11,883 nucleotides of DNA from Lachnospiraceae bacterium UBA3814 (GCA_002368575.1 DFEA01000032.1:1-11883), one strand, 5' to 3'; positions 1-7,729 are shown, counted from the first letter of the stretch. Notes: generated from the letters alone by a model not told the origin. Program-made: numbers and translations.

Positions 1-44
1 AGCAGCAGGCGGTTCCTCAGGAGAATGCCGTTCAGACAGAATAA
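1..44 (+). CDS. Possible C-terminal tail of an upstream gene (partial)
   Basis: Reading from position 3, the third frame is open to a TAA at 42-44 and encodes a short Gln/Ala/Glu-rich tail (QQAVPQENAVQTE). The stop lies 17 bases before the next gene's ATG on the same strand, which is the spacing expected inside an operon. Only about 13 residues are visible, so no family can be named and the coding assignment is tentative. The other two frames are also open here; one of them is the frame of the following gene but has no start codon before position 62. Confidence 0.3.
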   Translation, partial: QQAVPQENAVQTE

Positions 45-61
45 AGACTTGCGTATTAAAC

Positions 62-1039
62 ATGAGGATAGGAAAAGTACCGGAAGCCGTTTTAAAACGT
101 TCTGTATTAAAGCAGATAGGTCACAGAAGAGAAGAGCTGGTCACAGGTGCCGGAGTCGGCGGAGATTTTGCCGCAGTAAAGGCTTTGGAGGGCGAAGTGC
201 TTGTGCTTTCCGGTAATCCGGCTATGCTCGGGGATATCGGGTATTATTCCGTTCTGAATGCGGTGAACGATATAGCGGCATCGGGCTCAGAGCCCATCGG
301 CGTTTTGCTGTGCATCCTTCTTCCTGATGGGACCGGGGAAGCTGATCTTAAACAGATAGTAAGAAGAGCAGAGGAGACCTGTAAGGAGCTGAATATTCAG
401 ATAATGGGCGGACATACCGAAGTAAGCCGTGCGGTCAACCGCCCTGTAATCACGGCCACGGGCATCGGCAGGGTGCGAAGCGGAGAGCTGGTAAGTCCCG
501 GGGGAGCAAGGCCGGGAGATGATGTGGTGATAACTAAATGGATCGGCCTTGAGGGAAGTGCGGTCATAGCAGCCGAAAAGGAGCGGGAGCTGACGGAGCA
601 TTTTAATCCTTCCTTTGTAAGGGATGCAATGAGCTTTTCCGGGCTTGTATCTGTAAAGGGGGATTCTGAGGCAATACGCGGCTTTGAGATCCATTCGATG
701 CATAATGCTTCTCAGGGAGGCATTTTCGGAGCTCTGTGGGAGCTTGCCGCTTCAGCGAAGGCAGGGCTTTGCATAGAGCTTAAGGAGATCCCTGTAAGGC
801 AGGAGACCATTGAGATCGCTGAATTTTACGGAATAAATCCTTATGAGCTTAACTCAGGGGGAGCAATGCTCATTACTGCTCCCTGCGGACACGATGTCGT
901 AAAAGCGCTGAAGGCTGCGGGGATCAATGCGGCTGTGGCGGGCAGGATCACGGAGGGAAGGGACCGGGTCGTTAAAAACGGAGACGACATAAGGTTTCTG
1001 GAGCCTCCGGTGAGTGATGAGCTTTATAAGATCTTATAA
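62..1039 (+). CDS. HypE-like AIR synthase family protein
   Basis: A 325-residue member of the PurM/AIR synthase superfamily (PurM, HypE, SelD, ThiL), which are ATP-dependent enzymes acting on carboxamide- or phosphate-type substrates. The ATP/Mg-binding N-domain shows GVGGDFAAV (31-39), AVNDIAASGSEPIG (67-80) and MGGHTEV (115-121). The C-domain shows HNASQGGIFGALWELA (214-229) and YGINPYELNSGG (256-267), laid out as in HypE. True HypE ends in a cysteine that is carbamoylated and dehydrated to thiocyanate. This protein ends YKIL with no terminal Cys, so it should not be called HypE, and its substrate is unknown. The start at ATG 62 is chosen because no in-frame start codon lies upstream in the window and the N-terminus MRIGKVPEAVLKRSVLKQI resembles family starts. 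No clear Shine-Dalgarno sequence is visible. It precedes the Lrp-type regulator by 15 bases and is probably co-transcribed with it. Confidence 0.85.
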   Translation: MRIGKVPEAVLKRSVLKQIGHRREELVTGAGVGGDFAAVKALEGEVLVLSGNPAMLGDIGYYSVLNAVNDIAASGSEPIGVLLCILLPDGTGEADLKQIVRRAEETCKELNIQIMGGHTEVSRAVNRPVITATGIGRVRSGELVSPGGARPGDDVVITKWIGLEGSAVIAAEKERELTEHFNPSFVRDAMSFSGLVSVKGDSEAIRGFEIHSMHNASQGGIFGALWELAASAKAGLCIELKEIPVRQETIEIAEFYGINPYELNSGGAMLITAPCGHDVVKALKAAGINAAVAGRITEGRDRVVKNGDDIRFLEPPVSDELYKIL

Positions 1040-1043
1040 AAAA

Positions 1044-1047
1044 GAGG
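1044..1047 (+). promoter_or_regulatory. Ribosome binding site fixing the Lrp-type regulator start
   Basis: GAGG, within AAAGAGG, lies seven bases before ATG 1055 but only one base before the in-frame TTG at 1049. The spacing selects the ATG as the start. Confidence 0.65.
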
Positions 1048-1054
1048 ATTGGCA

Positions 1055-1537
1055 ATGAGAGAAAAGATTTTAACCTTTATTGAAAAGAACAGCAGGGTAG
1101 ATTTAAAGGAGCTTGCCATAATACTCGGCATGGAAGAGGCGGATGTGGCAAATGAGCTTGAGGCCATGGAGAAGGAAGGAATAATCTGCGGCTATCATAC
1201 CCTGATCGATTGGGACAAGGTGACGACCGAGAGGGTGAACGCGCTGATAGAGGTCAGAGTGACACCCCAGAGGGGGCACGGCTTTGATTCGATCGCGGAG
1301 AGGATATACAAATATCCTGAGGTAGAGGCGACCTATCTTATATCAGGCGGCTATGATCTGCTTGTAAGCCTTGAGGGAAAGACGCTCAGAGAGGTATCCA
1401 CGTTTGTATCGGAAAAGCTTTCAACCCTTGATACGGTCATTTCGACCTCCACGCATTTTATCCTTAAAAAATACAAGGATCACGGAACCATTCTTCATGA
1501 GAGGAAAGATGATGAAAGGATGATCGTAACGCCATGA
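1055..1537 (+). CDS. Lrp/AsnC family transcriptional regulator
   Basis: A 160-residue protein with the full Lrp/AsnC layout. An N-terminal winged helix-turn-helix (about 1-50; VDLKELAIILGMEEADVANEL, then GIICGYHTLID) binds DNA, and a C-terminal RAM domain (about 62-138) oligomerises and senses small molecules, usually amino acids. The segment YLISGGYDLLVSLEG (94-108) corresponds to the Gly-Tyr/Phe-Asp loop near the effector site in this family. A charged tail follows at 139-160. Its stop overlaps the aminotransferase start by four bases (ATGA), so the two products are probably made in a coupled ratio. Members next to an aminotransferase often control that operon in response to its substrate or product; that is inference here, since no operator can be recognised from the sequence. 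Confidence 0.92.
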   Translation: MREKILTFIEKNSRVDLKELAIILGMEEADVANELEAMEKEGIICGYHTLIDWDKVTTERVNALIEVRVTPQRGHGFDSIAERIYKYPEVEATYLISGGYDLLVSLEGKTLREVSTFVSEKLSTLDTVISTSTHFILKKYKDHGTILHERKDDERMIVTP

Positions 1538-2715
1538 GAAATCCCCTGTCAGAAAAAATAGTATCGATAAAGCCGTCCGGTATCAGAAGATTTTTTGATA
1601 TCGCAAGTGAGCGAAAGGATGTTATTTCCTTAGGCGTGGGTGAACCGGATTTTGATACGCCCTGGCATATAAGGGACGAGGGCATCTGGTCTCTTGAAAA
1701 GGGCCGTACATTCTATACCTCCAATTCAGGGCTTATGGAGCTGCGGAACGAGATAACCGCTTATATGAGCCGCAGGATACATGTCAGCTATGATCCGGCA
1801 AATGAGATCATTATAACGGTCGGAGGCTCTGAGGCGATAGACATAGGCATGAGGGCGATGATCGATCCGGGAGACGAGGTCCTGATCCCGCAGCCAAGCT
1901 ATGTGTCATATGAGCCCTGTGCGATTTTAGCGGATGCAAAGCCTGTGATCATAGAGCTTAAGAATGAAAATGAATTCAGGCTGACTCCCGAGGAGCTCTC
2001 AGAGGCCATGACCGACAGGACCAAGATCCTTGTCCTTCCGTATCCCAACAACCCGACAGGAGCCATAATGGAAAGGAGCGATCTGGAAAAGATCGCCGAG
2101 ATCTGCATCGATAATGATATTTATGTTATGTCAGATGAGATCTATGCGGAGCTCACCTACGGAAGAGAGCATGTTTCCATTGCCTCGCTGCCCGGAATGA
2201 AGGAAAGGACGATCCTCATAAACGGATTTTCAAAGGCCTATGCCATGACCGGATGGAGGTTAGGCTATGCCTGTGGTCCGAAGGATATAATCGCGCAGAT
2301 GACCAAGATCCATCAGTTTGCCATTATGTGTGCGCCCACCACCAGTCAGTACGCAGCGGTCGACGCCCTGAAGAACGGAGACAGTGATGTTGAGAGAATG
2401 CGGGAATCCTATAACCAGAGGCGTAATTATCTTATGTATGCTTTCAGGGAAATGGGGCTTCCCTGCTTTGAGCCTTACGGGGCCTTCTATGTTTTTCCCT
2501 GTATAAGGGAATTCGGGATGACCTCCGAGGAATTTGCCTTTTCGCTTTTGGATGCCGAAAACCTTGCCGTGGTTCCGGGCTCCGCCTTCGGAGACAGCGG
2601 GGAGGGTTTCATAAGGATATCCTACGCCTATTCCCTGGAAAAGCTTAAGACCGCTATGGGACGGCTTTCTGATTATGTGGAGAAGCTCAGGAAAAAGAAC
2701 GGTACGGGAAAATGA
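1534..2715 (+). CDS. Class I/II PLP-dependent aminotransferase
   Basis: A 393-residue fold-type I aminotransferase that transfers amino groups between an amino acid and a 2-oxo acid in the cytoplasm. All hallmark residues are present: YPNNPTG (170-176, Asn173 contacting PLP), SDEIYAELTYG (200-210, Asp201 to the pyridine nitrogen, Tyr204), the Schiff-base lysine Lys234 in GFSKAYAMTGWRLGY, and Arg361 in GFIRISYA, which binds the substrate carboxylate. The N-terminal GVGEPDFDTP (34-43) is typical of the AspB/PatA-like subgroup. Length and architecture are normal. Which amino acid it uses cannot be read from sequence; aspartate, alanine, aromatic or N-acetyl-diaminopimelate activity are all possible in this group. 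It begins inside the last codons of the Lrp-type regulator gene and ends by a four-base overlap with trmL, so it is the middle of a translationally coupled trio. Confidence 0.95.
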   Translation: MRNPLSEKIVSIKPSGIRRFFDIASERKDVISLGVGEPDFDTPWHIRDEGIWSLEKGRTFYTSNSGLMELRNEITAYMSRRIHVSYDPANEIIITVGGSEAIDIGMRAMIDPGDEVLIPQPSYVSYEPCAILADAKPVIIELKNENEFRLTPEELSEAMTDRTKILVLPYPNNPTGAIMERSDLEKIAEICIDNDIYVMSDEIYAELTYGREHVSIASLPGMKERTILINGFSKAYAMTGWRLGYACGPKDIIAQMTKIHQFAIMCAPTTSQYAAVDALKNGDSDVERMRESYNQRRNYLMYAFREMGLPCFEPYGAFYVFPCIREFGMTSEEFAFSLLDAENLAVVPGSAFGDSGEGFIRISYAYSLEKLKTAMGRLSDYVEKLRKKNGTGK

Positions 2716-3212
2716 TCAATATAGTACTCCTGGAGCCGGAAATGCCCGCAAATACCGGGAACATAGGACGGACGTGTGTCGCAACCGGAGCGCGGCTGCA
2801 TCTCATAGATCCTCTGGGCTTTCATCTCGATGAAAAAAGCCTTAAGAGGGCCGGGATGGATTACTGGGAAAGGGTCGATTACAGACGCTATATCGATCTG
2901 CAGGACTTTCTTGAGTCGAACGGAAATCCCAGACTGTTCATGGCTACCACCAAGGCCGAAAAGAGCTATACCGAGGTTGAATACGGCAAGGACGCCTATA
3001 TCATGTTCGGTAAGGAGAGCGCGGGCATACCGGAGGAGCTGCTTGTAGGGAACAGGGAAAACTGCATAAGGATCCCCATGCTCGGAGATACAAGATCCCT
3101 GAATCTGTCAAACTCGGTAGCCATTATCCTGTATGAGGCTTTAAGGCAGAATTGCTTTGAAATGCTCAGCAAAAAAGGGAGCCTTCACAGACTGAGCTGG
3201 GAACAGCAGTAA
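2712..3212 (+). CDS. trmL: tRNA (cytidine/uridine(34)-2'-O)-methyltransferase TrmL
   Basis: A 166-residue minimalist SPOUT (trefoil-knot) methyltransferase with no extra RNA-binding domain, the usual TrmL size. The three SPOUT motifs are intact: PEMPANTGNIGRTC (9-22), FGKESAGIPEELL (99-111) and IPMLGDTRSLNLSNSVAIILYE (121-142), the last forming the knot that holds S-adenosylmethionine. TrmL works as a dimer and 2'-O-methylates the wobble nucleotide of tRNA-Leu isoacceptors (CAA and UAA anticodons in characterised bacteria). Its start codon overlaps the aminotransferase stop (ATGA at 2712-2715), and no independent Shine-Dalgarno sequence is obvious, so translation likely depends on coupling. 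It is the last gene of its operon; 15 bases later the convergent kinase gene ends. Confidence 0.93.
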   Translation: MINIVLLEPEMPANTGNIGRTCVATGARLHLIDPLGFHLDEKSLKRAGMDYWERVDYRRYIDLQDFLESNGNPRLFMATTKAEKSYTEVEYGKDAYIMFGKESAGIPEELLVGNRENCIRIPMLGDTRSLNLSNSVAIILYEALRQNCFEMLSKKGSLHRLSWEQQ

Positions 3213-3227
3213 AATGTGCTCCGGTGC

Positions 3228-4649
3228 CTAATCGTAATTTCTGGACCGTGGAAGTGTGAAGATAAACTCGGTCCCCACTCCTTCGGTACTGATAACATTG
3301 ATATTCTCGTTATGTGCGGTAATTATTTCCTTTACTATTGCCAGTCCGAGACCGGTGCCCTTCTTGTCCTTTCCCCTTGAGATATCGCTTTTGTAAAAAC
3401 GGTCGAATATGTATTTCAGGTTCTCCCTGGGGATCCCTATTCCGTCGTCCTTCACCGAAACGAAGACGGTTTCGTTTTTTTCGGTGGTCTCAAGCTTGAT
3501 GACAGAGTCGGGATTGCTGAATTTGATCGCGTTATCTATCAGGTTATAAAGCACCTGCTGGATCTTACCCATATCCGCGGAAACGTACAGAGCATCACCT
3601 GTAAGAAGAAGATTGAATTTAAGCTTCTTCTTCCTGCAGATACCCTCGAAGGTCTCGGCTGTTTTCTTGATCGTGTTATTGATATCAAAATCCGTGATCT
3701 CAAGAAGCATTCCCTTATCCGACAGATTATTAAGGGAAAGAAGACTGTTGGTGAGCTTTGTCAGCCTCTCCGTTTCGTTAAGAACGATCTTTATATACTT
3801 TTCGTGCATTTCAGGAGGGATCGTCCCGTCAACCATCGCTTCCAGGTATCCTCTTATGGAGGTCAGCGGCGAACGAAAGTCGTGAGATACGTTAGCAATG
3901 AACTTCTTCTGATCCTCCCCGGCCTGCGACAGCCTGTTAGCCATATAATTCAGGGAGTCGGAAAGCTGTCCGATCTCATCATTGCCCGATACCTCCAGCT
4001 TATAATCAAGATTGCCTCCCGCATATTCCTTGGTAGCCGCAGCGATCATTCTTACGGGCCTGAAAACCACTACCGTAAAGGTGAAGAGTATGATGAGCGA
4101 AAAGAGGAAGATGATCGCCGCGGAGATATAAACTATATTCAGAAGCTCGTTGGAGCGGGCGTAGATCGCGCTCATTGGCGTGTGTATGACCACATAGCTC
4201 ATCACCTGAAAACCGGAATTGACAGGGGAGAGGACCGAAAGCATATCCTCGGGAAACATATCGTAGAACCTGCCGGTCATATAGTTTTTGCTTCCCGTAT
4301 CGGTAGGGTCAAAACCGTTTACGATAACATTCTCCTCCTGAGGGGGCTCGATACTGCCGGAATCATATATAAGCGTTCCGTCCCTGCGCAGTATCCATAC
4401 CGTAGCAGAGGTAAAGTTTTCCATTGCCTCAAGCTGGGTCCTGATATCGTCAGCGGAGAGGAGAACATCGTTTAAGCTCTCCGAATACTTATTGGATATC
4501 AGGTTCGCTTCCTTATACAGGGTGTTGGCATTATAGCTGATCAGGTCGCTCAGGATCAGATGTGAAGACACGAAGGTAACAGCCAGAAACCCAAGCAGTC
4601 CGAAGACAAGGTAAGCTATAATGAATTTAATGTAGATTGAATGCTTCAT
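3228..4649 (-). CDS. Sensor histidine kinase (HAMP, HisKA, HATPase_c)
   Basis: A 473-residue inner-membrane sensor kinase. TM1 is about residues 8-30, an extracytoplasmic sensor region spans about 31-170, TM2 is about 171-196, and a HAMP linker (FRPVRMIAAATKEYAGGNLDYKLEV onward) runs to about 248. The dimerisation/phosphoacceptor helix has His256 in SHDFRSPLTSIRG. The ATP-binding domain shows the N box (QQVLYNLIDNAIKFS, Asn369 and Asn373), G1 (DDGIGIP, 401-407), F box (IFDRFYK, 414-420) and G2 (GTGLGLAIVK, 431-440). The domain set is complete, so it should be an active kinase/phosphatase for the response regulator encoded 23 bases upstream. The signal it senses is unknown; the roughly 140-residue outer region is not one I can name. 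Its ribosome binding site is weak (ACCGGAA directly before the ATG), consistent with co-expression with the regulator. Confidence 0.95.
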   Translation of the reverse strand: MKHSIYIKFIIAYLVFGLLGFLAVTFVSSHLILSDLISYNANTLYKEANLISNKYSESLNDVLLSADDIRTQLEAMENFTSATVWILRRDGTLIYDSGSIEPPQEENVIVNGFDPTDTGSKNYMTGRFYDMFPEDMLSVLSPVNSGFQVMSYVVIHTPMSAIYARSNELLNIVYISAAIIFLFSLIILFTFTVVVFRPVRMIAAATKEYAGGNLDYKLEVSGNDEIGQLSDSLNYMANRLSQAGEDQKKFIANVSHDFRSPLTSIRGYLEAMVDGTIPPEMHEKYIKIVLNETERLTKLTNSLLSLNNLSDKGMLLEITDFDINNTIKKTAETFEGICRKKKLKFNLLLTGDALYVSADMGKIQQVLYNLIDNAIKFSNPDSVIKLETTEKNETVFVSVKDDGIGIPRENLKYIFDRFYKSDISRGKDKKGTGLGLAIVKEIITAHNENINVISTEGVGTEFIFTLPRSRNYD

Positions 4650-4672
4650 TTCCGGTTAATTGTTCGATCCCC

Positions 4673-5371
4673 TTATCGTACCTCGAATTTATAGCCTATT
4701 CCCCATACGGTCGACAGACGCCACATCTCATGATCCTTGATCTTTTCGCGAAGCCTTTTGATATGTACGTCGACAGTCCTGGTATCGCCTATATATTCAT
4801 AACCCCAGATATGATCGAGAAGCTGTTCTCTCGTGAACACCTGATTAGGGGAGGAGGCGAGAAAATAAAGCAGCTCAAGCTCCTTAGGCGGCATTTCTAT
4901 TGACCTGCCGTAATATATGACCGAATAATTCGTAAGGTTAATGGTAAGATCCGGGTACTCCACGGATTTAACGTCGGCTTCCTTTACATCACTCTTTAAC
5001 GTACCGGACCGCCTTAACACAGCCTTTACTCTCGCGACAAGCTCTTTTGAATCAAAGGGCTTTTCTATGTAATCATCCGCGCCAAGCTCAAGCCCGAGGA
5101 CCTTATCAAATACCTCGCCCTTTGCCGATAGCATGATTATGGGAGTCATGGATCTGCTCCTTATCTCCCTGCACACCTGATAGCCGTCAATCCCGGGAAG
5201 CATAAGATCGAGAAGGATAAGGTTCGGAGAATAGGTCTCATAGGCCTTAAGTGCCGCCTCTCCGTCCTGCGCCACCATTGTATCAAAGCATTCCTTTGTA
5301 AGATAAAGTGAGATTATCTCAGCGATATTTGCGTCATCATCAACTATCAGAATTTTCTGTTTATTTGCCAT
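4673..5371 (-). CDS. OmpR/PhoB family response regulator
   Basis: A 232-residue two-domain response regulator. The receiver domain (about 5-120) has the acidic pocket DDD (11-13), phosphoacceptor Asp55 in LILLDLMLPG, Ser82 in MLSAKG and Lys104 in YIEKPF, all required residues. The C-terminal winged helix-turn-helix (about 135-230) shows the OmpR-type signature from LELLYFLASSPNQVFTREQL through TRTVDVHIKRLREKI to WGIGYKF. Phosphorylation by the neighbouring histidine kinase should drive dimerisation and DNA binding at direct repeats; its targets are not identifiable here. The start ATG (complement of 5369-5371) is only nine bases after the mutS2 stop and is served by an AGGA partly made of that stop codon, so the regulator is expressed downstream of mutS2. 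Confidence 0.96.
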   Translation of the reverse strand: MANKQKILIVDDDANIAEIISLYLTKECFDTMVAQDGEAALKAYETYSPNLILLDLMLPGIDGYQVCREIRSRSMTPIIMLSAKGEVFDKVLGLELGADDYIEKPFDSKELVARVKAVLRRSGTLKSDVKEADVKSVEYPDLTINLTNYSVIYYGRSIEMPPKELELLYFLASSPNQVFTREQLLDHIWGYEYIGDTRTVDVHIKRLREKIKDHEMWRLSTVWGIGYKFEVR

Positions 5372-5378
5372 AGTCTTT

Positions 5379-5382
5379 TCCT
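5379..5382 (-). promoter_or_regulatory. Response regulator ribosome binding site overlapping the mutS2 stop
   Basis: On the minus strand the sequence reads TAG-GAAAAGACT-ATG. The TAG (5383-5381) is the mutS2 stop, and AGGA (5382-5379) is the Shine-Dalgarno sequence, seven bases before the regulator's ATG. A ribosome terminating on mutS2 therefore sits on the regulator's initiation site. Confidence 0.75.
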
Positions 5383-7729
5383 ACTTGAAATTTACTATTG
5401 TTACGCCGGCATCTCCCTCGCCATATTCGGCAAGCCGGAAGGATTCGATATAGCTTAACCTTTTAAGCTGCCTCCATACGGCATTTCTGAGGGCTCCGGT
5501 GCCTTTTCCGTGAACGATCCTTACACTGCTTAAATGGGACAGATAAGCATCATCGAGATATTTGTCAAGCTCCGTAAGGGCTTCATCCGTTGTCCTCCCG
5601 ATAAGGTTGATCTCAGGGGAGATAGTTGAAGCCTTGGAAAACCCGTATGAGCCGGTGCCCGGGGCCGGTGCTTCCCTGGCGGCCTTTTTTTCCGTAAGCT
5701 CCAGATCCTTAAGGTTTGCCTCTATCTTCATGATCCCGCATTGAACAAAAAGCTTTCCCTTCTGATCGGGCTTTGAGAGCACATGGCCGTTTAAGTTCAT
5801 GGAAATTATCCTTACGTCAGTTCCCGGAGTAAAGTCCTGAGGCCTGTTTGCATTTTTCTTTTTCTGAGGGGCGATAATGTCAGAGCTGTCCCTGCGGATA
5901 TCGGACAGCATATTCCTGACCGAATCACGCTTCTTTTCCATTTCGCGGATGGACCCGGATTTCTGGAAGGTAAGGATAGCGTCGTCTGCCGCGGCCTTTG
6001 CTTCCTTAAGTATTTCCGCCGCGTCCTCCCTGGCGCCCTTAAGAAGGCGTTCACGCTGATCGTTAAGCTTTTTGTTCCTGGTTTTGTATTCCTCCTTAAG
6101 GAGGTCAAGCTCCTTTTTCTCGGCAGCTATTTCATCCCTTATTCTCTCCAGGCTGAGCCTTTCGTCCTCGAGGCGGGACAGGACATCCTCCAGGCTTTCA
6201 TCGCGGCTGCTTATCTGCTTTCTGGCCTGATCGATGATCCTGTCGCTTAGGCCGAGCTTTTTTGAAATGGCAAAGGCGTTGCTCTTTCCGGGAACCCCTG
6301 TCAGCAGCCTGTAGGTAGGAGAAAGGGTATCTATATCGAATTCACAGCTTGCGTTCTCCACTCCCTTTTCTTTCAGCGCATATATCTTAAGCTCAGAATA
6401 GTGGGTGGTGGCGATCGTGGTAACGCCCTTATGATGAAGCTCCGAAAGGATGGCCATAGCAAGGGCCGCGCCTTCAACCGGATCGGTTCCCGCTCCGAGC
6501 TCGTCAAAGAGGCATAGAGAGTGCTTATCAGCCTTTTTAAGTATTTCAACGATCTTAGTCATGTGAGACGAAAAGGTCGAAAGACTCTGCTCAATGCTCT
6601 GCTCGTCACCGATATCAGCATATATCTCTTTGAAAACGGACAACTCGGAACGGTCGAGTGCAGGAATATGAAGGCCTGCCTGTCCCATGAGCGATAAAAG
6701 CCCCGCGGTCTTTAAGGCTACCGTTTTACCGCCTGTGTTGGGACCGGTTATTATAAGCATGCTGTAGTCTTCGCCTATCCTTATATCCACCGGAACCACA
6801 GAAGCCCTGTTCAAAAGAGGATGCCTGGCCTTCCTGAGCCTTACGATGCCTTTCGTGTTATAGACAGGCCTTGTGGCATTCATATCAAGCGCAAGAAAGC
6901 CCTTGGCAAAGATAAAATCAAGCTTTATAAGTGTTTTTGTATCGGTCGCAAGCTCATCCGCACAGCTGCCGCATTTAAGACTGAGCCCCCTGAGGATCTC
7001 AGCTATTTCCTGCTGCTCAGAGATGGAAAGCTCTCTGAGCCTGTTGTTTAATTCTACTATGGCAGCAGGCTCGATAAAATAAGTAGAGGCGGTAGAGGAC
7101 TGATCATGGACCAGTCCCGGGACACTGGCCTTATACTCCGCCTTCACAGGAATGCAGTAGCGGCCTCCCCGCATTGTGATAACGCTGTCCTGAAGATATG
7201 ACCTGTACCGCTTATTGACCATCTGGGTCAGCTCGGAGTGGATCCTGTCCCCTGTAAGCTGTATCTGCCTGCGTATCTGCCTGAGCGTACTGCTTGCGTC
7301 ATCGCTTAATTCCTCATCGGATATTATGCAGCGGTCGAGCTCATTCTTAAGCTCCGACAGGGGCTTGAGCATATCAAAATAACGGGTCAGGGAATCCTCC
7401 GTATCCGTTCGTCCGTAGGCTATGATCCTTGCGGTGGCTTCCAGAAGGCCTGATATCTTAAGAAGCTCCGGAATGCTTAAGGTACGCTCTATTTTAAGGC
7501 CGGAAAGGCAGTCACGTATATCTATGGAGGAAGTGAAGGATACGGCACTGTTTTTAATGAGCCGGTTCAAAGCATCCTCCGTTTCGGTCTGCATAACCTC
7601 AATGACCTCAGGCTTTGAAGAGGGAAGGAGTTTTCTGCACATCTCCTTTCCTGCCTGGGAGGAGGCCTTATCGGCAAGCATATCGAGGATCTTTTCAAGC
7701 TCAAGTGTTTGTCTGGCATTGATATTCAT
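5381..7729 (-). CDS. mutS2: MutS2 family ATPase with Smr domain
   Basis: A 782-residue MutS2, the usual length. The N-terminal core/lever region (about 1-310) lacks the mismatch-recognition domain of MutS1. The ATPase has Walker A GPNTGGKT (329-336), signature STFSSHM (384-390), Walker B LCLFDELGAGTDP (405-417) and the H-loop ATTHYSE (440-446). A long charged helical coiled coil covers about 500-610, a KOW-like segment about 630-680, and the C-terminal Smr domain about 705-782 with HGKGTG (740-745). Family members suppress homologous recombination in some bacteria and split or sense collided ribosomes in others (Bacillus subtilis). The Smr motif usually written LDLR/LDLH reads INLIG here (707-711). 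Upstream in-frame stops (TGA, TAA) just before the ATG fix the start; no well-spaced Shine-Dalgarno sequence is present, the nearest AAAGG being about 22 bases upstream. First gene of the mutS2-regulator-kinase unit. Confidence 0.96.
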   Translation of the reverse strand: MNINARQTLELEKILDMLADKASSQAGKEMCRKLLPSSKPEVIEVMQTETEDALNRLIKNSAVSFTSSIDIRDCLSGLKIERTLSIPELLKISGLLEATARIIAYGRTDTEDSLTRYFDMLKPLSELKNELDRCIISDEELSDDASSTLRQIRRQIQLTGDRIHSELTQMVNKRYRSYLQDSVITMRGGRYCIPVKAEYKASVPGLVHDQSSTASTYFIEPAAIVELNNRLRELSISEQQEIAEILRGLSLKCGSCADELATDTKTLIKLDFIFAKGFLALDMNATRPVYNTKGIVRLRKARHPLLNRASVVPVDIRIGEDYSMLIITGPNTGGKTVALKTAGLLSLMGQAGLHIPALDRSELSVFKEIYADIGDEQSIEQSLSTFSSHMTKIVEILKKADKHSLCLFDELGAGTDPVEGAALAMAILSELHHKGVTTIATTHYSELKIYALKEKGVENASCEFDIDTLSPTYRLLTGVPGKSNAFAISKKLGLSDRIIDQARKQISSRDESLEDVLSRLEDERLSLERIRDEIAAEKKELDLLKEEYKTRNKKLNDQRERLLKGAREDAAEILKEAKAAADDAILTFQKSGSIREMEKKRDSVRNMLSDIRRDSSDIIAPQKKKNANRPQDFTPGTDVRIISMNLNGHVLSKPDQKGKLFVQCGIMKIEANLKDLELTEKKAAREAPAPGTGSYGFSKASTISPEINLIGRTTDEALTELDKYLDDAYLSHLSSVRIVHGKGTGALRNAVWRQLKRLSYIESFRLAEYGEGDAGVTIVNFK

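Noticed and set aside
25..216. Arg-rich plus-strand open frame at the left edge
   Set aside because: It is out of frame with the HypE-like gene it overlaps. The AGGAG at 19-23 is only one base from the ATG, and the product is low-complexity Arg/Lys/Ser typical of a shadow frame.
287..703. Minus-strand open frame (138 codons) inside the HypE-like gene
   Set aside because: It is opposite a clearly conserved PurM-fold coding sequence and shows no motif or ribosome binding site.
1049..1057. TTG 1049 as start of the Lrp-type regulator
   Set aside because: It is one base from the GAGG, whereas ATG 1055 has the proper seven-base spacing.
3164..3197. GCTCAG/CTGAGC inverted repeat near the end of trmL as a terminator
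   Set aside because: It is a six-base stem with a 22-base loop inside the coding sequence and has no T-run after it. A looser GGAGC/GCTCC pairing before a T6 on the minus strand has a loop of about 35 bases and is not convincing either.
3804..4475. Long plus-strand open frame (223 codons) inside the histidine kinase gene
   Set aside because: It is antisense to well-conserved kinase domains, has no recognisable motif, and its composition is the mirror of the kinase codons.
5812..6108. Second minus-strand frame of 98 codons within mutS2
   Set aside because: It is a shifted frame of the mutS2 coiled-coil region, with no ribosome binding site or domain.
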